This document shows positions 39,826 through 44,031 of a DNA stretch of 44,031 nucleotides, in pieces. Positions within the stretch are counted from its first letter, which is position 1, and every line of letters begins with the position of its first letter. This DNA comes from Crocinitomicaceae bacterium (lineage in GTDB: Bacteria > Bacteroidota > Bacteroidia > Flavobacteriales_G > Salibacteraceae): NCBI GenBank assembly GCA_002713215.1, contig PAVO01000003.1, positions 1 to 44,031 on the forward strand, written 5' to 3'. Below the pieces are notes generated by a model that was given only the letters and a program-made list of their open reading frames with translations, ran no database searches and was not told the origin of the DNA. The position numbers and the translations under genes were made by a program.

Positions 39826-41244
39826 CTACTTGTATAATTTAGCCTTATAATCAGGGTGCATCAGGTTGTCAACGCTTAGAATCCGATCTAATTCTTCTTC
39901 TGAAAGCAGCTCTTTTTCGAGTACTAATTCCCGAATGGTTTTACCTGTTGCAACTGCTTCTTTCCCAATTTCATCACCGGCATGGTGTCCAATAAAAGGA
40001 TTCAAGAAAGTAATCAACCCCACCGAATTCATAACCATATTTAAGCAGTGTTCGGCATTGGCAGTGGTTCCTTCTATGCATTTATCAGCCAGGGTCTTAA
40101 GCGCATTGGATAAAAGTTCTACCGATTCAAACAGACACTGTGCTATTACTGGCTCCATTACGTTTAATTGCAATTGTCCAGCTTCGGCAGCCATGGATAT
40201 GGTAACGTCGTTTCCAATAACCTTAAAACATACCTGATTTACGACCTCGGGAATCACTGGGTTAACCTTAGCAGGCATAATGGATGAACCTGCTTGTAAC
40301 TCGGGAAGATTAATTTCATTTAATCCGCATCGCGGCCCGGAGGAAAGCAGACGTAAGTCGTTACATATTTTAGACAGCTTAGTAGCGGTTCGTTTTAAGG
40401 CTCCGGAAATCATTACATAAGCTCCCGTGTCGGACGTAGCTTCAATCAGGTTTTCGGCTTTTACAAAAGGGGCTCCGGTCAATTCAGCCAGGTTGGAAAT
40501 AGCCATTTCCGAAAACGCCTTTGGAGCATTAACTCCTGTTCCAATAGCTGTTGCGCCCAGGTTTACTTCCAGTATAAGCTTTTGTACTCTTTTTAAACTC
40601 TTTGTTTCTTCCTGTAAATTGGCAGACCAGGCAGCAAACTCATCGCCCAACGACATAGGAACCGCATCTTGCAACTGCGTACGTCCCATTTTTATAATTT
40701 TCTCAAACTCCTTGGATTTTCTGTCTAGGGAAGCAATAAGATAATCTACCTGATCGACCAATGCATTTAAATAATAATGGACCCCAACCCTAAATCCGGT
40801 GGGATAAGCATCGTTAGTCGACTGGGATTTATTGACATGATCGTTGGGATGTAAAACATCATACCTCCCCTTCTCCAGGTTTGCCATTTCAAGTGCAACA
40901 TTGGCAATAACCTCATTGGCATTCATATTCACCGAAGTTCCTGCACCACCCTGAAATACATCACTTGGAAATTCTGAGGTATACTGCTTTAAATTATACA
41001 GAATATAATCGCACGCCCCAATAATCATGTCTGCTTTGTCGGAAGGAATGGTTCCAATTTCTTTATTGGCTTTCGCACAGGCCATTTTTGTAATGATCAT
41101 TCCTTTGATAAAAGGCCGATAATCACCAACTATGGCTTTAGAGATTTTGAAATTATTTAGTGCCCTATGCGTGTGAATACCATAATAATGCTGGTCATTC
41201 ACTTCAATTTCACCCAATAAATCATGCTCAATTCTGCTCTTCAT
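39826..41244 (-). CDS. aspA: Aspartate ammonia-lyase
   Basis: A 472-aa enzyme that converts L-aspartate to fumarate and ammonia, working in the cytoplasm as a tetramer. The fumarase/aspartase signature [11 protein letters not shown] is at residues 319-329 and holds the catalytic serine loop. Other active-site segments are clear: [13 protein letters not shown] at 99-111, [14 protein letters not shown] at about 132-145 and [14 protein letters not shown] at 187-200. Length is normal. The aspartase-type rather than fumarase call rests on [13 protein letters not shown] and the overall pattern as I remember it; the two families are close. It is a single gene with no transporter beside it, converging on the MORN gene. 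Confidence 0.93.
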   Translation of the reverse strand: MKSRIEHDLLGEIEVNDQHYYGIHTHRALNNFKISKAIVGDYRPFIKGMIITKMACAKANKEIGTIPSDKADMIIGACDYILYNLKQYTSEFPSDVFQGGAGTSVNMNANEVIANVALEMANLEKGRYDVLHPNDHVNKSQSTNDAYPTGFRVGVHYYLNALVDQVDYLIASLDRKSKEFEKIIKMGRTQLQDAVPMSLGDEFAAWSANLQEETKSLKRVQKLILEVNLGATAIGTGVNAPKAFSEMAISNLAELTGAPFVKAENLIEATSDTGAYVMISGALKRTATKLSKICNDLRLLSSGPRCGLNEINLPELQAGSSIMPAKVNPVIPEVVNQVCFKVIGNDVTISMAAEAGQLQLNVMEPVIAQCLFESVELLSNALKTLADKCIEGTTANAEHCLNMVMNSVGLITFLNPFIGHHAGDEIGKEAVATGKTIRELVLEKELLSEEELDRILSVDNLMHPDYKAKLYK

Positions 41245-41460
41245 AATGCTTCTGTCCTAAAATAAATAACTGAAATAATTATTGGAACAATAATAAACTC
41301 AAAAATCGCAAGTTAAGTAATCGTGTTATTTATTGAAGTTTGTTACTCGACTTAATGAGTACAACGGAGTAGAATCAATATTGTATTGATTGCAAGGTAA
41401 AAGGGTAGAATTTAACGACTATTTTTATGGGCTCATTATAAACATGTATATACTAAAATA

Positions 41461-43677
41461 ATGCTAAGACTTTTACTTTTTATAATTACGTTTTTAATAC
41501 CAGCTATTTTTTTAGCTCAAACTTCGCCACTTTCCTATCGCTTAAACAATTTGCTGATTCAGTCAGGGTCTAATATAAATACACGATCTTCAACTAAAGA
41601 AATTCATATAATGGTTAAAGGGAATGCCAAAAACATAATGCAGTTTATGGCTCAAAACTCAGGAAGTATAAAATACCGCTATGATGATTTAATGGCAATA
41701 CGGCTGCCTCTAGCAGAATTGAAAAACCTGGTTTCTGTAGATGGATTGATTAAAGCCGAAATACACAATACGTCATTCGATGTAATGGATGCAACTGCAA
41801 TAAAAATTACTTCTGCAGATATGGTTCATTCGGGCTTAGGTATGTTGCAACGGGCTTATAAAGGCAATGGTGTTGTGGTTGGTATTATTGATTCGGGAAT
41901 TGACCCAACTCATCCGGATTTTAAAAATAACGATGGTACTACAAGAATATTAGCATTTTGGGATCAAAATGATTTTAGCGGAGCTCTGGCTCCTTATGGT
42001 TATGGGAAAGAATATACAGCCGCTGATATAGACGCAGGTTTGATGGCAAATTATCAGGACACAACTTTTAACGGGCATGGAACTGCTGTAACCGGAATGG
42101 CTGCAGGTGGTGGGAAAGCAAGAAATGATATAAAAGGTATGGCACCAGAAGCCGATATCGTTGTTGTTGGAATTCGTCCTTCAGATTTAGACTATACCAA
42201 TAGAACACCCTATTTAATGAAATTGGTGGATGGAATTAACTACATTTTTAAAGTAGCTGAAGCTGCTGGTAAGCCGGCTGTTATCAATATCAGCCTTGGG
42301 GGTATTGAAGGTAGTCATGATGCCCAGGATTTACCTTCTCAGATGATAGAAAAAATGCTCGATGAAAAAAATGGAAGAGCTGTAGTAGCTAGTGCAGGTA
42401 ATGCGGGGACCGTAAAACACCATGTTCAATATAAAGTAAATGGAGATACAGCATTTACCTGGTATAGAAGTATGAAAGCGAATACGAGTGTTTGTAAAAG
42501 AGACCAGGGGGCTTACATGAGCTTTTACGGTGATAAAAAGGATATTGAAAATCTCCAAATAAATGTAGCAGCCGAAAATATTAGCCCGTGTTGCAGTGCT
42601 GCAGCTGAAACGGGCTTTAGAGCAGTAAATCAAAGTGTTGGAGTATCAATAACTGATACATTGAAAAATGGAACTGTCCAGATTGGTACGGTTACTACCT
42701 TTCTGGAAAAAATTGGGAATACTTACGGTTACTTTGTTGAGATTAAATCCAATGAAACCAGTCGATTCTGGAGGATCTCATTTACTGGGATTGGTAAAGT
42801 TGATGGCTGGTCCGGGCCGCTGAATCGTAGGTCTTGTAATTCTGATTTTATTTATAGTTCTTCAGCATTTGGAACCATTAATCAAACGAGAAAACTGGGT
42901 AGGTATGTGGAGCCGGATTTGACCCAAAATATTGGTTCTTCCTACACGTGTTCCGATAAGGTGATTACCGTGGGAGCCTATTCTGCAAATACCAGCATGT
43001 TTGATGTAGATTCTGTGAAAAGAAATTTTTCCGTTGTTCAGAAAGATAGAATTTCGTTTAGTAGTATAGGCCCTACAAGAACCGGGGCTATAAAACCTGA
43101 TATTACAGGTCCGGGAAGCAGGGTTATAACTGCCCAGGCCTCCCAGGTCTTAGCTAGTATGTCCACGAGTAACCGTTCTTCTTTGTATTTAGGTGGGAAG
43201 CATTCGGTAACCGATGGTACCAGCTTCTCCTCCCCTGCCGTTGCGGGGATTGTTGCTTTGTACCTCGAAAAAAATCCGAATGCTAGTTATGCCGAAATCA
43301 AACAGGCAGTACAAAGTACTGCAGATCAGGACTCCTTAACTGGCTCGGTGATGCCAAATAACAAAAATGGGTACGGTAGGATTAATGCATATCAAATGTT
43401 ATTGTATCAAAATCCAACCGGGATTTCAGAGCAATTTGTTTTAGAGGGCTTGGTATATCCAAACCCAAGTCATGGAAAAGTTAAAATTGAGCTTTCAAAA
43501 AAATATTTGAACAGAGAATACTCTGTATCCGTATTTGACCTGAAAGGGCAACTTATATTGGAGTCCAATTTTAGAAATTATCAATATGAGTTCCATTTAG
43601 ATCAGCCGGGCATCTATTTTCTAAAAGTTAACGATGAGTTTAATAACATTTTAATTAAAAAAATTGTTGTAAACTAA
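41461..43677 (+). CDS. T9SS-secreted subtilisin-like serine protease (S8)
   Basis: A 738-aa secreted protease. Signal peptide 1-20 (LLLFIITFLIPAIFLAQ). The catalytic triad is complete: D144 in VGIIDSGIDPTHPDF, H206 in NGHGTAVTGMAAGGG, and S588 in GTSFSSPAVAGIVALY; the oxyanion asparagine is in VVASAGNAGT at about residue 314. Between about 325 and 520 is a long inserted beta-rich region, as in larger S8 enzymes of this phylum. An inhibitor-like propeptide precedes the catalytic domain (about 45-105). The end is a T9SS type A sorting domain (LVYPNPSHGKVKIEL ... GIYFLKVNDE). Signature and triad make the protease call certain; the substrate is not known. Confidence 0.95.
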   Translation: MLRLLLFIITFLIPAIFLAQTSPLSYRLNNLLIQSGSNINTRSSTKEIHIMVKGNAKNIMQFMAQNSGSIKYRYDDLMAIRLPLAELKNLVSVDGLIKAEIHNTSFDVMDATAIKITSADMVHSGLGMLQRAYKGNGVVVGIIDSGIDPTHPDFKNNDGTTRILAFWDQNDFSGALAPYGYGKEYTAADIDAGLMANYQDTTFNGHGTAVTGMAAGGGKARNDIKGMAPEADIVVVGIRPSDLDYTNRTPYLMKLVDGINYIFKVAEAAGKPAVINISLGGIEGSHDAQDLPSQMIEKMLDEKNGRAVVASAGNAGTVKHHVQYKVNGDTAFTWYRSMKANTSVCKRDQGAYMSFYGDKKDIENLQINVAAENISPCCSAAAETGFRAVNQSVGVSITDTLKNGTVQIGTVTTFLEKIGNTYGYFVEIKSNETSRFWRISFTGIGKVDGWSGPLNRRSCNSDFIYSSSAFGTINQTRKLGRYVEPDLTQNIGSSYTCSDKVITVGAYSANTSMFDVDSVKRNFSVVQKDRISFSSIGPTRTGAIKPDITGPGSRVITAQASQVLASMSTSNRSSLYLGGKHSVTDGTSFSSPAVAGIVALYLEKNPNASYAEIKQAVQSTADQDSLTGSVMPNNKNGYGRINAYQMLLYQNPTGISEQFVLEGLVYPNPSHGKVKIELSKKYLNREYSVSVFDLKGQLILESNFRNYQYEFHLDQPGIYFLKVNDEFNNILIKKIVVN

Positions 43678-44031
43678 ATTTGACAACTTTTATACGATGC
43701 TATTCTATTCGTTAAGTATTCCTACTTGTATGTCGTATCTGTGGTGCCGATTTGAGAAAAATTGCATGGTTGAAATAATTTAATCCGTTGATTCTTTCTT
43801 TTGCTTCGTACTAAAATTCAAGGTTGTAACTTCTTATTAAATAACTTGGCTAAATTCACAACGCTCAAACGCATCTGGCTTTGTGGTCTCGTTTCATTAT
43901 CTTTTACCTCTTTGAAAGTATTATTAGGTTAAAGCTTCATTTATCGTTAAGCTCGGTTAAAATAAAAAAAGCCGAAGGTTCGCTTCAACAACCTCCGGCT
44001 TTTACAAACATTCATTCAGTTACTCCTATTG
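43678..44031. other. Right-end intergenic stretch
   Basis: About 290 bases without a plausible gene or recognisable element follow the protease gene, then a terminator hairpin near the end. Confidence 0.5.
43964..44003 (-). terminator. Intrinsic terminator for a minus-strand gene outside the window
   Basis: Stem AGCCGGAGGTT / AACCTTCGGCT (minus-strand reading, one mismatch) followed on the minus strand by TTTTTTTATTTT. The U-run on that side shows it ends a transcript coming from beyond the right edge; it may also stop plus-strand reading to a lesser degree. Confidence 0.8.

Noticed and set aside
39866-40237. 123-aa plus-strand frame inside aspA
   Set aside because: Antisense to a clear aspartate ammonia-lyase; serine-rich shadow.
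1-44031. CRISPR array, tRNA, rRNA or insertion sequence
   Set aside because: No regularly spaced direct repeats, no tRNA-like cloverleaf and no transposase-like protein were seen on reading.

Overview
The window is a piece of a Bacteroidota chromosome, most like a marine or environmental Flavobacteriia/Cytophagia-type bacterium. The evidence is several secreted proteins ending in type IX secretion (T9SS) type A sorting domains, an ECF sigma / FecR (DUF4974-type tail) / STN-TonB receptor trio, AT-rich DNA, TAnnTTTG-type -7 promoter boxes, and few Shine-Dalgarno sequences. The species cannot be named from the sequence. I saw no rRNA, tRNA, CRISPR array or insertion sequence.

Region 1 (1-6753) is a defence island. 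After a small XRE repressor-like gene comes a minus-strand operon running from 4767 down to 287. It holds an unrecognised 86-aa ORF, the CD-NTase cdnC, a HORMA protein (cap7), a TRIP13-like AAA+ ATPase (cap6), the nuclease nucC, and a second intact nucleotidyltransferase with an N-terminal hydrophobic region. The four central genes form a complete type III CBASS: CdnC makes a cyclic oligonucleotide when bound to activated HORMA, TRIP13 resets HORMA, and NucC destroys DNA. The extra nucleotidyltransferase and the small leading ORF are not part of the textbook operon. Divergent from it is a tight three-gene cassette encoding a sigma-70-like protein, a small acidic helical protein and an ImmA/IrrE-type metallopeptidase. 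The shared control region carries three palindromes. The three-gene cassette is a candidate regulatory module analogous to, but different from, CapH/CapP. This island, with its second NTase and sigma/peptidase cassette, is the best candidate here for an undescribed system.

Region 2 (6754-13769) starts with a 450-base non-coding stretch holding a GC-rich foldable element. Next is a TetR-controlled envelope operon: DUF2141 protein, RND/MMPL-type transporter, LolA/DUF1329-like protein, small cupin, DUF1302-like outer-membrane protein and a small exported protein. Two nearly identical inverted repeats, one on the tetR promoter and one in front of the DUF2141 gene, look like the TetR operators.

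Region 3 (13770-17990) is the minus-strand sigma / anti-sigma FecR / TonB-dependent receptor operon. Region 4 (17991-32186) has a degenerate RadC/JAB protein with both zinc histidines lost, an O-antigen-ligase/TPR membrane protein, three T9SS cargo proteins (SdrD-B/DUF7619-type adhesin, seven-bladed FDPG-repeat propeller, YCF48/BNR-type propeller), an M23 peptidase, a small outer-membrane barrel and a Tat-exported flavin amine oxidase.

Region 5 (32205-44031) has a DUF4157 (eCIS-associated) protein with a second zincin motif, a serine-hydrolase remnant, a DUF302/thioredoxin pair, a TfoX-like protein, a cupin followed by a GNAT-cupin fusion, a transglutaminase/DUF3857 protein with a MORN-repeat partner, aspartate ammonia-lyase, and a T9SS-secreted subtilisin. 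Its right end holds the terminator of a minus-strand gene lying outside the window.
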